Source of the DNA: Paraphysoderma sedebokerense
Lineage: Eukaryota; Blastocladiomycota; Physodermatomycetes; Physodermatales; Physodermataceae
Reading direction: 5' to 3'
Length of the DNA stretch: 64,000 nt
Assembly: GCA_025602915.1 (NCBI GenBank)
Contig: JAHLJZ010000018.1
Location: 248,001-312,000, forward strand
This document shows, piece by piece, positions 1-11,279 of the stretch; position 1 is the stretch's first letter, and each line of letters opens with the position of its first letter. The notes below the pieces were generated by a model. That model saw only the letters and a list, made by a program, of their open reading frames with translations, was not told the DNA's origin and made no database searches. Both the position numbers and the translations under genes were made by a program.

Positions 1-841
1 GACACCAAATGGACGTAAACCTTTACCGTACTGTTAATACAGATGCGTAATGTGGGCTACGTCTTGTAGGACTATTTTCCGCTTACCTCCGTATTGGGTG
101 TAACCCTGCTTCAAGTCGCAAACCTTTTGGACTAGCTGTTCAACAGGAATTTCTTCATTGTATGCAAACAGGTATCGTTGAGCGGACAATCGGGCATATT
201 GAATAAGTGTGTTGGCGTCGGAAGTAATACCAGCGACAGCAGTCAGAGTGTTGCTACAGGGAAAAGACAAAATAATGGTGAGTCATGAGTATATACTGAC
301 TTCTGCTTTCTTCGATCACAATGACTGCAAACGATGGCCGAAATAGTTTTGCTAACCAATACAAAAATCGAAATTCAAGATTCAGGTATGACAGGCTCCA
401 TCACCTCAAATTGTTCTTGGCCTCTCAAAGAAGGTGGCAAAAGCCAGCCCTTTTAACATGACCAAGGCGTAGATAATGATCATCAGAGCCTTAGACAGCT
501 GTTTAATACTCACTTGTTGAGGATATAGATTTTCTCTGTTGCAACTGTCTGTTCCAACAGCTTCGATGTAACTTTCTTCTCTGCGGCAAGAACAATACCG
601 TCTTTCGCTTGAATACCTAACGCTGTTCCCGCATGCGAAATAGCTTCCATAGCATATTCAACTTGATATAATCGCCCTAATCATTCCAAGGTGATTCAAA
701 GTTCCGTAAACCAGAATGAAGTCGAAATGATTAGTCTACACGTTGATTGCGTGGCCACGTCACCAGCAAAGATGACAAAGGACGAGCAACCATACCCTCT
801 GGGGAGAAAATTGTGGTGCGAGCATCGTATCTTCTTGCCAT
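1..841 (-). CDS. PRE9: 20S proteasome subunit alpha4 (PSMA4/Pre9), 3'-truncated by window edge
   Basis: Structural alpha-ring subunit of the 20S core proteasome, cytosol and nucleus. Exons on the minus strand are 796-841, 514-676, 87-253 and 1-20 (continues out of the window). The start is the ATG at 841, which gives the typical alpha4 opening [17 protein letters not shown]. It is followed by [19 protein letters not shown] and then the family stretch [20 protein letters not shown]. The last exon gives GLRPFGV. All four exons join in frame with GT..AG introns of about 66-260 bases. The part seen, about 132 residues, is roughly half of the usual 250. Family assignment is from recognised signature stretches and is very secure. 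Alpha4 is preferred over other alpha subunits because of the [16 protein letters not shown] segment. Confidence 0.95.
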
Positions 842-1492
842 TTTGAAATAGATTTACCGGTTGCGATTCGTAAAATTGGATGAGGAATGGAAGTTATGTT
901 TAGCTGTCGTTGGTTCGTGTAAACTGATTCTCGTCGTCAGCATTCACCACTTGACTAGCGAGGCGATGGCGCCCTCTTTGGAAGTCGAATTTCTGTCAAC
1001 CGAAAATCAACTTGACCAATAGCAGTAGTGCTCTCCATATTTAATACTGACAACATCAAACAGGCTATTTTTATGAATGCCTCTCTATTTATTAAACATA
1101 GAATTCATTTAATAATTGCGCGTCTTGTAACGTTAATGTAGCAAAATACCGCATTGAAAACCCGAAGGGGGAAGGGACAGAAAAATCAACACTGTTCCAG
1201 TCACAGCATATATACTTGGTTATGCAATCTAGAATGTCACTAGAATGTCGCAATTTCATCTCAATCGGAAAAATCATGAGGGTCAATATCAGAGCGGCGC
1301 GCCTCGACTGGGCCGAGCGAGGCCTGCTCGAGTGATGAACATTGACGAACATTATTTGATACCAATTGTGAATACCATAAATTTTGACTAGCATTAAATA
1401 CTGTTATCCAATAACCTTTTCATTTTTATGAACATGAGAGTACCCAAACGTATATCAGTGAGTATCAATACAACTGCGAGTCTACGACAGCA
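842..1492. promoter_or_regulatory. Divergent intergenic region between proteasome gene and membrane-protein gene
   Basis: This stretch separates two divergently transcribed starts (841 minus and 1493 plus), so it should hold both promoters. I see no conserved proteasome-type promoter element I can name with certainty. A 100-codon open frame on the minus strand (1092-1394) has no recognisable domain and is probably chance. Confidence 0.5.
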
Positions 1493-3895
1493 ATGCAGCA
1501 ACTGACTTTTTTTCGACAGTTGAAAATAGCAACCATCGCTTTACTTGCGACTGCTTTAATATGCGCTGGAATTGGCATTTATTTTTACGTTAGTCCTGTA
1601 CCAATTAGAGAAAATTTGCTGGACCAACTACAACGACAAGTTTTCACTCAATGGGACACGGACAGTGTATCTTTCGGCTCAATGTCATGGAACTGCAATT
1701 ATTCAAACATTTTCGTGAATTCTGAAACGGGATTGTTGGAAGAGACCATTGTGAAAACGGATGTCGCCTTAGTGAAGAGCTCAGAAGAAAGTTGGGCAGA
1801 AAAGTTGTTCTATGACACCAACTTGGGCGTTCCAAGGATTAATATCCTCAAACTATCTTCCCAGTTTGACTATCCCGAAAATTTGAAGAAATCGACAGCG
1901 AAAACTACTTGCCGCTGGACAGGTGTCAATATGCTGCAAGGAGATTTTATTTCAGAATTGCCATTTGTTATGTCGAAGTCATTTTCCTCGACCGATATGA
2001 ATTGTAGAACAGCACCATGCGATAAGTCATCGGATTCTAATTGCCATAACTTACCGCTCTGTAATGAAGGTAAAGTCTTCCTGTCAGCAACTAACTTTTG
2101 GCTTTATGCGGCGGCTAAGATCTATTAAATCACATCTACCTGTAGTCTGTAAAGCCGGTCATTGGGATTTTGCAAAGCAAACATGCGTTGCCGAATTCTA
2201 CCTACAAGCCATCTGTGTAAAAGCGATCAAAAATGTTGACGAGTTCAAGAGGTATTTACTTATTTTCAAGAATTGTTTGCCGACTGAAACTTGACAGAAA
2301 GCATTCGTAACGGGACACAGCCCGAATCCATTAGGCAATCCTTGTTTTAATTTTCTTCCGATTATGAATTCTACCTCGTTCGACTCCAGTGTGCAATATG
2401 TGCGGCCCGACTCGAAATTCCTCGCTGTGTACTCGCGCGAGGTGTCCAATTCATTCCGTGTTAACATAAGAGCAAGTACCGATCCAATCTTTTGGATTTT
2501 AGAGAACACGCAAAATACGTTTAACTTGGGTGATACTATTGTATGTGCCTTGTACTCTATTTTCTCAAGCTTTCTTTCCTGCCTTTCATTAATATATATC
2601 AATCTTTCAGACTCAGAAAAGACTCCCTGCGTTTATTTTATTCGGTATCGCCGGCTTCTTCGCTTTTCTATCAGTTATTAGCTTTTGTACCTTCTATCAT
2701 GTTTCCCAAGAAAAACCCGGCACTGAAACCAAGCAGGGGTTGGTTAATTCTTTATACCTTGCAATTATCATCATGAAGTTTGAACTAACACTCCTCTGTC
2801 AGTTCCGTCGATCAGCTTGGCCCCGTACAATCTACAGATAATCTTATGGCATCCGGGGCGGCCAAAATTCAATCTTCCGCCATCCTTTTAAAACAACTGT
2901 CTCAATCCATGCCAGAACCCCAATTGAATATGTCAGCGGATCAACTTATCGATCGAAAGATCAAGGTAAACCCACTGTCAGCGGCCCCAAGCATGGAGAA
3001 TATGAACAAATATGCGTCTGGGAACATGAGCGGGTCGCCATCTATTTCACAGAATAACCCACAGCAGGGATCTCCGACACTCGCGATGAACAGCTATTTA
3101 CCCAACGGATCAATACAACCGGTTCAGGCAAATTACGGATACGGATCTCGACCTGTGTCGATGAACTATGTACCATCTGGAACTGCTTACCCTGTAATGA
3201 ATGCCTACGTCGTTATGCAACCTTATACTTCACCTCCACCGTCACAGACGAACCAATATATCGTGCCTGCGAGTCCAAATTTCTCATTAAATGGCGCCAG
3301 TCCGATGCAGCTAATTTATTCCAATAGCGTCAATAACATTCAGGCAATGATTGCGCCGCAAACGATACCCTATTCAGGATCCGTGAGTTCCCTCAACCAA
3401 CTTCAATACGCGAATGCTCCGGTTGATCCCAATCGGGATAATAGCGTTATCAGCCCGCCTCAGATGGTTTCAAAATCAGGCTCCGTAAGCTCTCTCAGCC
3501 AACTTCAATATCCGAATGATTCGGTTCGTTCCAATAGAGATTCAGTTATCGCTCCCCCTCAGACGGTGTCAAAATCCGGCTCTGCGAGTTCCCTGGCCCA
3601 ACTTCACTCGAATGGATTTGTTGGCTCTAATAGAGATTCGGTTATCGCCCCAGCACAATCTTTATCGAAATCAAATTCTGCGAGCTCCCTCAACCAACTC
3701 CAGTACGCGAATAATTCCGTTCGTTCTAACAGAGACCATACTGTTATCGCGCCACCCCCTCATCTTGCAAAGTCGCGATCATCGAGTTCTTTACGTAACA
3801 TTGCTTCTGAAGGACAAAAAAGTATGTCCAAATCTCAGTCATTACATAAATTAGCAATTACGAACGCAAGTACCCCAAAACCATCTGATAAGTGA
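1493..3895 (+). CDS. Unrecognised two-helix Cys-rich membrane protein A (tandem paralog), serine-rich repeat tail
   Basis: I do not recognise the family. Model: exons 1493-2069, 2146-2251, 2321-2540, 2611-2738, 2803-3895, 707 residues. Visible order: short N-terminus and a membrane helix (about residues 12-32); a Cys-rich ectodomain of about 280 residues with the motif WNCNY, a C-x4-C pair and a cluster ending PLCNEVCKAGHWDF; the motif NPCFNF; a second helix ending at about residue 335; then a long Ser/Asn/Gln/Pro-rich tail. The tail contains four copies of a 32-34 residue repeat with core SSLxQLQ..NRD..VIAP. By topology the Cys-rich part should be outside or lumenal and the tail cytosolic (inference). 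The downstream gene at 4330 is a clear paralog: exons 2, 3 and 4 here match its exons 3, 4 and 5 in length (106, 220, 128 bases) and phase. A surface receptor or adhesin-like role is possible but unproven. Confidence 0.75.
3374..3772 (+). repeat. Four degenerate in-frame 32-34-residue coding repeats
   Basis: Within the tail of the first Cys-rich membrane protein, four units begin with SGSVSSLNQLQ, SGSVSSLSQLQ, SGSASSLAQLH and SNSASSLNQLQ. Each continues through an NRD core and a VIAP/VISP stretch to a terminal Ser-Lys or Ala-Lys. A fifth partial unit (SRSSSSLRN) follows. The bases are also visibly related, so the array arose by tandem duplication. Confidence 0.85.
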
Positions 3896-4329
3896 TGACA
3901 AATTCTCAGTTCCATCTTGCGTTGCTTTGAAAATGAGTTTTTTCTGTAATTTGTGTTTAAATTCATCTCTAAATTATTTGCTTTGATGTCGTTTTTCAAG
4001 CAAAATTTCAATAAAAAGTTTGTTCTTTCATGCCGTTTATCGCTTCCAAACTGTTTCCACAATATATGGGCGTGCATAGTATTCTTATATAGCTATAAAT
4101 ATAAGCTGAACACTTCTCAGACTTCAGAATTCATGCGATTGTAGATTCTGCCTACACGTGAGCTATACAATGTATTCAGTTGATGATAATGGGCCAAATT
4201 ATCCTCACAAGCAAAGAACAAAATAGTAGTACGTCTGGGCCGAGATGATATTTTCATACCGTTAAATATCCGGTACACGATCATAGAGACTCCGATATCC
4301 TCATCAAAAAAGAAACGCAAATTAGCAGT
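3896..4329 (+). promoter_or_regulatory. Intergenic region between the two Cys-rich paralogs
   Basis: Contains the 3' end of the upstream gene and presumably the promoter of the downstream paralog. One CACGTG core lies at 4155-4160. An open frame on the opposite strand (4117-4413) overlaps the first intron of the downstream gene and has no support. Confidence 0.4.
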
Positions 4330-6273
4330 ATGTCCAAGCGGCTTCGGGTAAGTGATAATTTCAAATATTCTTGTAGACTGACAACTGACAATTCGCGCAT
4401 CTGTTAATTTCATCTTTAAAACTAGATTAAAATTACCAGCAATCTGTTAGTGCTTTTTGCGTTAGGATGTGCTGGTGCCGGGGTATACCTTTTCGTCACC
4501 CCAGTTCCAACAAGGGAAGAAGCATTTCAGAAACTGCGAAGTCAAGTATTTGACCATTGGGAAGCCGAACGGTCAAGTTTACCTACAATGTCGTGGCACT
4601 GCAATTACACTAGCATTTTCCCCATTGAAATATCCAAGAATACTACTATTCAGAATACTACGCTCATTGGCAATAATACCCCACTTGTAGAGAGTACCGA
4701 ATACGGTTGGCCTGAACTCTTATACAACCAAAAAAATTCTGATGCTCCAAAATTATCGCCGTTGAAATTATCGTCCAATTTCACCTTGCCGAAAAATTGG
4801 GATAATTCCACCGGAAACCGTGCTAATATGACTTGCGACTATAAAGGAGCATCAGGTTTGCACGGACGCTATACGGCTGAATTTCCTTATATTTTGACAA
4901 AGTCAGTTGGGTTCGTTGAATTGAATTGTCGGTTGGGACCTTGTGAAAGGTCCAGCGATACAGTCTGCCAAAACCAACCGCTTTGCACCGACGGTATTCT
5001 TCCACATTTTGAATTTATTTGTGGATTATATTTAGCTGATTACATTTTTTTCAACTAGTCTGCAAAGCTGGAGAGTGGAATTTCGGCCAGGAGTCGTGCG
5101 TAATGACATATCACCTTCACGCGGTATGCTTACGAGCCGTGAAAATGAATGACGTGTACGATATGTAGGGGTTTCTTCTTTCATTGCCATTTTTTCAGTT
5201 TTTCGACCATACTAAACCCGTATCTATAGCGATGAAGACGCCCATCCTTGTTTCAATATTGCACCAGACTGGTTTGCATTCAACGCTACCACGACAGGTC
5301 ATCCAATTGTCCAATACTACGCCAACTCCGAAGCGTGGTATCGTCGCAACGCAAGTGGTGATTTTGTATTCGAAGTCAGAGAGAATTCGGATCCTATATT
5401 CTGGATTGCAGAAAATACACAAAGTACTTTCACATTTGATCGTACAATTGTAAGTGTTCTTGCATCCTCGATTAAATGTCAGTAACAGGAAATAAACATG
5501 CCTTTGCTTTTTTACAAAGGCGGAGAAACGACTTCCAGCCTTTGTTTTATTTGGTTGTGGTGGAATATTCTTGATACTTAGCGTGGTCAGCTTTTTCATT
5601 CTTTACCACACACCTCCAGATACCACGCCAACGTCAAAAGCTCAAGGGTAGGCTTCAGTTTCCAGACAAAAAAAAAAACGACTGAGATAACAAATTATTT
5701 TATTTTTCGTAAAGGGCTGCGCCAGTACAGATTCAAGCCAGTGCCCCATCCGGAGCTCCTTCTCAGACTACCAAACTACCCGAGTCGCATTCTCGCGCAC
5801 CCCTTGCACCTGTTAAGAGCACATCAGCGACAGTCTTGCTAAGAGAGCAATCAATGACACCTGGTACTATACCGACCATGTTGCAAAATTCGAGTACAAC
5901 ATTCAACGGAAACGTTCAGCAATACGGAACAAACGGACAATATTATACAATGCAACACAACCAGGCAAATCAAGGCATGCCAATCGGAACTCCTAATAAC
6001 GGCTACTTAATGACTCAAGGGTATGGCCAAACTAACATGAACATGTACGCTGGTACCAATCAGCAGCAATACTATGCTAATGACGGAATACAAATGACGG
6101 ATCAATCTCAAAACCAAGCACAAACCCAAAAAATCTGGGCTCCTGACCAAACTTATGTGCAAATGTTTCAAAGAGCTCAACAAGTTGCGAATCCAAATGC
6201 CCAAGCTTATCCTTACGCTAATACTGGTGGATTTCAGTCTTCCCAGTATCCATATGGAAACACAAATTATTAA
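4330..6273 (+). CDS. Unrecognised two-helix Cys-rich membrane protein B (tandem paralog), Q/N/Y-rich tail
   Basis: Paralog of the gene at 1493. Exons 4330-4347, 4426-4993, 5059-5164, 5230-5449, 5520-5647, 5715-6273, 532 residues. The first coding exon is only six codons (MSKRLR), which gives an ATG immediately before the membrane helix; the upstream paralog has no intron here. Shared marks: WHCNY, C..C pairs, PLCTDVCKAGEWNF, HPCFN, and a second helix starting after AEKRLPAFVLF. The tail differs completely from its paralog: no SSLxQLQ repeats, but a Gln/Asn/Tyr/Gly-rich, prion-like segment of about 140 residues ending GNTNY. Internal exon lengths 106, 220 and 128 equal those of the paralog, so the duplication kept its introns while the tail diverged. 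Function unknown; a membrane receptor or scaffold is a guess. Confidence 0.75.
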
Positions 6274-6314
6274 AAGTTGTCTTTTTATTGTATTTTCATA
6301 CTAACTTATTTGAA

Positions 6315-6320
6315 AATAAA
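6315..6320 (+). terminator. Candidate poly(A) signal AATAAA
   Basis: Canonical hexamer about 40 bases after the stop of the second Cys-rich paralog. Confidence 0.5.
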
Positions 6321-6580
6321 TTATGCATTTTTACGTTTAATAAACATATTTTATGGCTTCGACTGCATATCCTGATGACGCGAGGCCATTCGATCGGTTT
6401 TCATGTTTGTATGGGTTGTTCAACATTGGTCGTTATTTCCCATAATGATGCAACAGTCACTTGAATTACATCATCTTGTAGACATTGTACAATCAATTAA
6501 ATCAAAAAGCTCACTCTGGTTGTAGAGGTCATTGAATTTACATTCGTGGGATAGTTATCTCTCGGTAGTTTGATTATACA

Positions 6581-6863
6581 ATGCAGAAACAGTCTGACCA
6601 TACGTATGAAGCATTTCTTCTTAGCATGTCTCATTTCAGGTAAGGATTGGATTGTAAATCTTTCCAACATAACTTTTTGAATTAGTCTCCAGAGAGCTCG
6701 TATAGTTTCCTCACTTAACCGTTGTGCTACTTTACTACAAATTAATGGAAGAATTGAAGATGTTTGTATACCCATCAATCATGAATTAACGACCGATATC
6801 AATGACCATCTGTCTCATCAGCAATTTTTATGTAAGACTGGCGCGTATTTGTTGCCGCAATAA
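6581..6863 (+). CDS. Possible small two-exon gene, 78 residues, unknown
   Basis: An ATG at 6581 opens exon 6581-6639, which ends in a good donor (AG|GTAAGG). A 46-base intron and exon 6686-6863 follow, ending in TAA. The product is basic in its middle (FRSLQRARIVSSLNR) and looks helical. It carries no motif I recognise. Support is limited to the splice signals and a reading frame open across both exons. A competing 93-codon open frame on the minus strand (6497-6778) covers the same bases. Low confidence. Confidence 0.3.
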
Positions 6864-7074
6864 TTTCACGAGTCAACCGAAAGCGTTCCACCAAACACAA
6901 TTTGGCTCACCCGCTTTCCGCATTCCTGCCTGTCCGCTCCATCATTAGATAAGTACACAAATTGCGGGACTGACTTGGACCGACTACCCTCAGCAAAGTG
7001 ATATTCTACTGTTTAACATCTTGTACTATTAATCACAGAAGATATTGCCGAGGGTTTGCCATCATCCTTCCGAC

Positions 7075-8733
7075 ATGTCCGCCGACAACTCCGCCGTTCG
7101 TCGCGAGACCGATGATTCATTTGCTAAACAAGCCGATAAACCGAATCATATTCCGAGTAAGGTCATCTACCCTAAACGAAGCCCCAAAAAGATATTCTTA
7201 TGGGTCCTTAAGAGATCATTGAGAGCTTTTTCATTGGTTGTGGGCATCAAGGGAGGGATTGGGTTTTTGTTGAGACTACTGAAATTTATGAGGGGCAAGA
7301 AAGAGTCTGTTGAGTTTATTCATTATTCTTTTTGTATCAATTACGTAGTATGACAGCATATCTAACGGAGAATGTTCTACATGGTATACCTTCTTTGTAG
7401 AAACATCATCGATGTATTTCGCGAATCGTTTTTCGGTCCTGATACGATACGTCTTGCCTCATGTTTCTCTGGTTATGTTTTTATATTTAAATTTTGCAAT
7501 GAGATGTTGAATACGTATGGAAAATGGACCAAAAGAGTGAATGCGTTTATCGCCGGTTTGTTGCTCTGACGGGCTTTTATTCGTTGTCCCTCTGACACTG
7601 TCACTAACCTCGGAGGAATCATCACATAGGACTACTCTCCGGTTCCGCATTGCTCATAGAATCTCCGATTAATCGATTAGCATATTGCCAGCAATTTTCT
7701 ATGCGTGCAGTTCAAGGAATTTATAATGCCCTCAAATTTCGACAATACTTCAGTTTCCCTCTCGGCGATTCAGTCGCATTCGTTTTGTCTTGCGCACAAA
7801 TCATGTACGCTTACACCATGCAACCACATACCTTGCCAAAAGATTTTTACAAGTTTATGTTAGCCACAGCAAAACTCCCAGAAACGGTTTTGAAGGCAAA
7901 TGCCCGGGTGGTGAGGTACTTTGTGAGTGCGGGCTTCGTCTACGATTTCAGACTAAACAATTCTTGATTTTGTAGGGATATACCATTAGACCTACCAGCC
8001 TTACTACAATTTGCTGTAAAGCGTAAAGCGACACCGGAAAATCTAGCTATCATTCAATCTATGTCACCCACCCCGAACATGTTACCATCTGCCGTTATTC
8101 ATCCTAATTATAATTCCTCAGTTCGCTACTGTGTTTGGTTAGCCAAAAAAGTGTTGCTTCAAATTTTCCCCATTTACATGACGCTCCATACTGTACCTGT
8201 TGTCGTCCTCAAATCTGCGACATTTTTGAAAAGGCATGGATTATTCGTTTATCTTATTATACCGTCAAATATTTGAATTTAACTTGATTCCTTACTTCCA
8301 ATATAGTCCGGTTTCACTTTTAACGCGTTCATTCTTGAATACGTTCCGTTCGTCCTCTTTCCTGGTTGTTTTTGTGACTGGGTATCAAGCACTTTGTTCT
8401 TTCCATCGTGTGCTTCACGATTATCATATCGTGAAGAAAGATCATAAATTATACTATTATTTGTTTGGATTCCTCACGTCGCTTTCCATATTCATTGAAG
8501 AAAAGAAAAGGCGAAGTGAATTGACTTTATATGTTGCTCCGAAAGCTATACATAGTTTTTACCAGATATCGGTGCAAAGAGACTGGTTACCGAAAGTTAA
8601 ACATTTAGATGTTGCCGTCGGAAGCGTGGCATTGGGGATCATTATGGTTTGTCGCGATTTGACCACTCTCCTTTGTCGTTGTTCTAGAGTCTTTGCTCAC
8701 CCCATTTTCCGATATTTCGAACCACATGTGTAG
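7075..8733 (+). CDS. TMEM135: TMEM135-like multi-pass membrane protein
   Basis: TMEM135 proteins are multi-pass proteins linked in animals to peroxisomes, mitochondria and lipid storage; related proteins are common in fungi. Exons 7075-7304, 7401-7555, 7630-7915, 7976-8263, 8307-8733, 461 residues. Family hallmarks: SCAQIMYAYTMQPHTLPKDF, the short segment GSALLIESPINR, and near the C-terminus LSIFIEEKKRRSELTLYVAP, matching the family pattern of an acidic-basic RR.EL.LYV motif between helices. Several hydrophobic segments are visible. The donor at 8264 (CC|GTCAAA) is weak and the intron is only 43 bases, so that junction is the least certain. The start was chosen at the ATG of MSADNSAVRRETDD; an out-of-frame ATG lies upstream. 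Confidence 0.8.
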
Positions 8734-9225
8734 TCATTTTACGAATGTGAGCCGGAAAGGTTGTCCCCGATGATTCAGAGAGTTATGAGTAAATTCCTAT
8801 AGTCAACTTGTGTCAGAGTGACCTGTGAGATATTGACAAGAGATGTGTATACCGTCTACATCATCAATACAAAACCTTATACAAACCAGGAAATAACGAA
8901 TGCCGTGATGCATATCGGAATAGCTAGAACTAATTCAACATTACTTAAGTTTATATACACATCATAAATTGTATTACAAGTTATAAGAGAAGGGAATCAG
9001 TGATTGAGCCATTCGGATGACGAAGAGGAAGAGCGGAGAAAGATCATTGTTCGACCTGTCACCCCACTCCAGGGCAGGTCACGTGACATGGGGACGTGCC
9101 GTTCCTTTTCTCAAAGGCTTTCCTCTCCTCCTCCTCCCTCCTCATTCCCCATCTCATTCCCTCTCTTTTTCCCTCTCCCTCCCAACCCTCCCTCCCGTAC
9201 AAACCCACAAAACTACTCTCTAAAG
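8734..9225 (+). promoter_or_regulatory. Profilin promoter region: CACGTG palindrome plus pyrimidine tract
   Basis: Directly upstream of the profilin ATG. It holds a perfect 10-base palindrome GTCACGTGAC at 9078-9087 and a long C/T-only-rich tract at about 9119-9197, ending 30 bases before the start codon. CT-rich leaders just upstream of the start are typical of highly expressed fungal genes. The CACGTG core is a bHLH/bZIP-type binding site (established for the core; the factor here is unknown). Confidence 0.6.
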
Positions 9226-10220
9226 ATGTCTTGGCAAGGTGCGTCTCTCGCTGCTCTTTTCCCCTACTCTCGGGCGTTGCTCTCTTGAAAACAGTATTGG
9301 TGTATCCCATTTTGGCAGCTGCACGACCCAAATGTTGACTTATCCCTCTCTTCTGTGTGCCTTCAATCCATTCTTTGGTTTCTTTTGTTGTAATACGAAC
9401 TGCTCAATATCCAGCATATGTTGATAACAACCTCGTCGGTACCAAGAAAATCCAGAAGGGTGCCATCTACGGTCACGACAAGAATCTCTGGGCTGCTTCC
9501 CCTGGTTTCTCCGTAAGTATCATTCTAAATTATGGCCTTTTATGTCATTCTGGATTCTATGCTTCGTGCTTGTCCTTGTTTGAGGTGTTTTTCTCTCATT
9601 CCGAGATAATTTGTGCGTGTCGCCCACCGTGTGGGGCAATTCCCGTTGATGAGATGTTCGCTGATAATGGCTGCCACATTCACCCTCCACTGCCGGATAC
9701 ATGTGCAAACGTCACAACCTTGAACGGAATCGTTAGCCATTCTATTGGCTGCTGGTTGCTTGTCCATCGATGTAGTCGGACATTTTACTGACAAACAACC
9801 AATTGTCACCATAGGTCCAACCTGCTGAACTCGATGCTCTCATCAAGGCCTTCAAAGATCCCTCTGGTATCCGTGCCGGTGGTCTCCGTGTCAACAATGT
9901 TAAATACATTGCTTTGAAGTGTGACGACCGCTCCGTCTACGGCAAACAAGTAATATCTTTGTCGTGTCTAAAGATAAATAGTATAGTGAGTCTAACCACG
10001 CAACACATATAGGGTTCCGGTGGCGTTATCTGCGTCAAGACCAAGCAAGCCGTCCTTATCGGAACATATGACGAATCTGCTCAACCTGGTGAAGCCACCA
10101 AAGTCGTTGAAGCTTTGGCCGATTACCTTATCTCTGTGTATGTTCATCTGGTTCTCAATAATGAATTCCTCAATTGTCAAAGTGTCTAACGATCTTTATT
10201 CAATTTACAGCAACTATTAA
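9226..10220 (+). CDS. PFY1: Profilin
   Basis: Small actin-monomer and polyproline-binding protein that feeds ATP-actin to formins. Exons 9226-9238, 9415-9512, 9815-9949, 10013-10137, 10211-10220, 126 residues, the usual profilin length. It opens [17 protein letters not shown], the conserved N-terminal profilin pattern with the Trp and Tyr of the polyproline site, and continues through [12 protein letters not shown]. It ends ADYLISVNY. The first and last coding exons are tiny (13 and 10 bases), yet all phases fit. The second intron is long for this window (302 bases). CAP/Srv2 at 40397, another actin regulator, carries a similar CACGTG element upstream. Identity is very secure. Confidence 0.96.
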
Positions 10221-11279
10221 ACCACCTTAGTCACAATCATCAGATCTGTCTCTTATTGTCGCTTTGTAGAAACCATTCCATTGGAAGGAATAGTGATATA
10301 TCAACCTGCCCCATGTACTTTTGTCAATAAATAAGTTTATTGAATCTGTGTTTCGTATATGTATAATTGAATGTTAGCACCGCCAGGTGACAGACATTCG
10401 TTTCCACTGACTGATGCCATTTCAGATGCAATTCTGCTCATTCCGGCAATCCACGTTTTACGTGATTTCCCCCTATTTTCATTTCGACAGAGCCAACAAC
10501 AACGATTGGGAGTACAAGATTTAGAAAGCTATCTTCTCTGCGTCTCCCTTAATCTTGTATCTATTGCTGTAATTGAGTGAAAATCCGGTTTGTTTCTCTT
10601 TAGTGAGATGTTGCCGTGTTGAAGACTAATGACAATTTTTTGGTAAACATCAATTGTACACCTCATTTATCGCATGCAACACCACTTTTTGTTGCTATTC
10701 CGCTGTATAAATTTACATATGAACAAACACTATTCGAATTTCTTTCGTCGAGTAGGTTAAATCTTCTTCCGTTCATTTGAAGAGCCACACTGTCTCGTTT
10801 GTTATTGTGTTGGCCAGCCGAGTAGATTACCATCGTTCTGCCCAATTTTCGCTGCGAAGCATCACCTATCAAAGACAAGGGACAGCCGAACGTTCATTTC
10901 GATAGCACTTATTCGTTCAACTATCGGAGTATTTACCCTCGTACGGGACTCGTTCTTTTATCATTCGAAATTGCCCTTCTCCTCATACAAACAATATATT
11001 TGGACCCGCTAATTCAACGTGCCTCAAATCCTAAATTTTCGGTAAGTTTTCTTTTCGCTATTGTACCCGCTGTAATTCAGTATTTGATAACCCTGAAGAG
11101 TATCGCAGGAGTTTGGAAGTTATTACCTTTCAGTAATAGCTATATTTTCACCATATTTTTCCACTTTTCGTCGTAAAGTCGCCAACATACCCCGCTTCGT
11201 TTCGAATATACCGTCAAGCATCTCCAGACACTCAACAGAAACATAACCATTTAGGCAGGATAAATTATATACTGCTGTT
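10221..11279. other. Long intergenic region, profilin to MO25
   Basis: About 1.06 kb with no supportable gene. AATAAA at 10326-10331 is a good poly(A) signal for profilin. Open frames at 10371-10580 (plus) and 10663-10878 (minus) lack domains and splice support. The 3' part presumably carries the MO25 promoter. Confidence 0.5.
10326..10331 (+). terminator. Candidate poly(A) signal of profilin
   Basis: AATAAA about 105 bases past the profilin stop codon. Confidence 0.5.

Noticed and set aside
1092-1394. 100-codon open frame on the minus strand upstream of the first Cys-rich gene
   Set aside because: No domain, odd composition, no relatives seen and located in a likely divergent promoter.
2198-2602. 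134-codon open frame antisense to the first Cys-rich gene
   Set aside because: It lies opposite exons whose frame, splice sites and paralog support are strong.
1493-6273. CDC50/Lem3 flippase subunits
   Set aside because: Two-helix topology with a Cys-rich ectodomain fits loosely, but the family motifs around the first helix and the ectodomain are absent.
6497-6778. 93-codon open frame on the minus strand
   Set aside because: Competes with the small plus-strand gene, which has splice signals; neither has a known domain, so only the spliced one was listed at low confidence.
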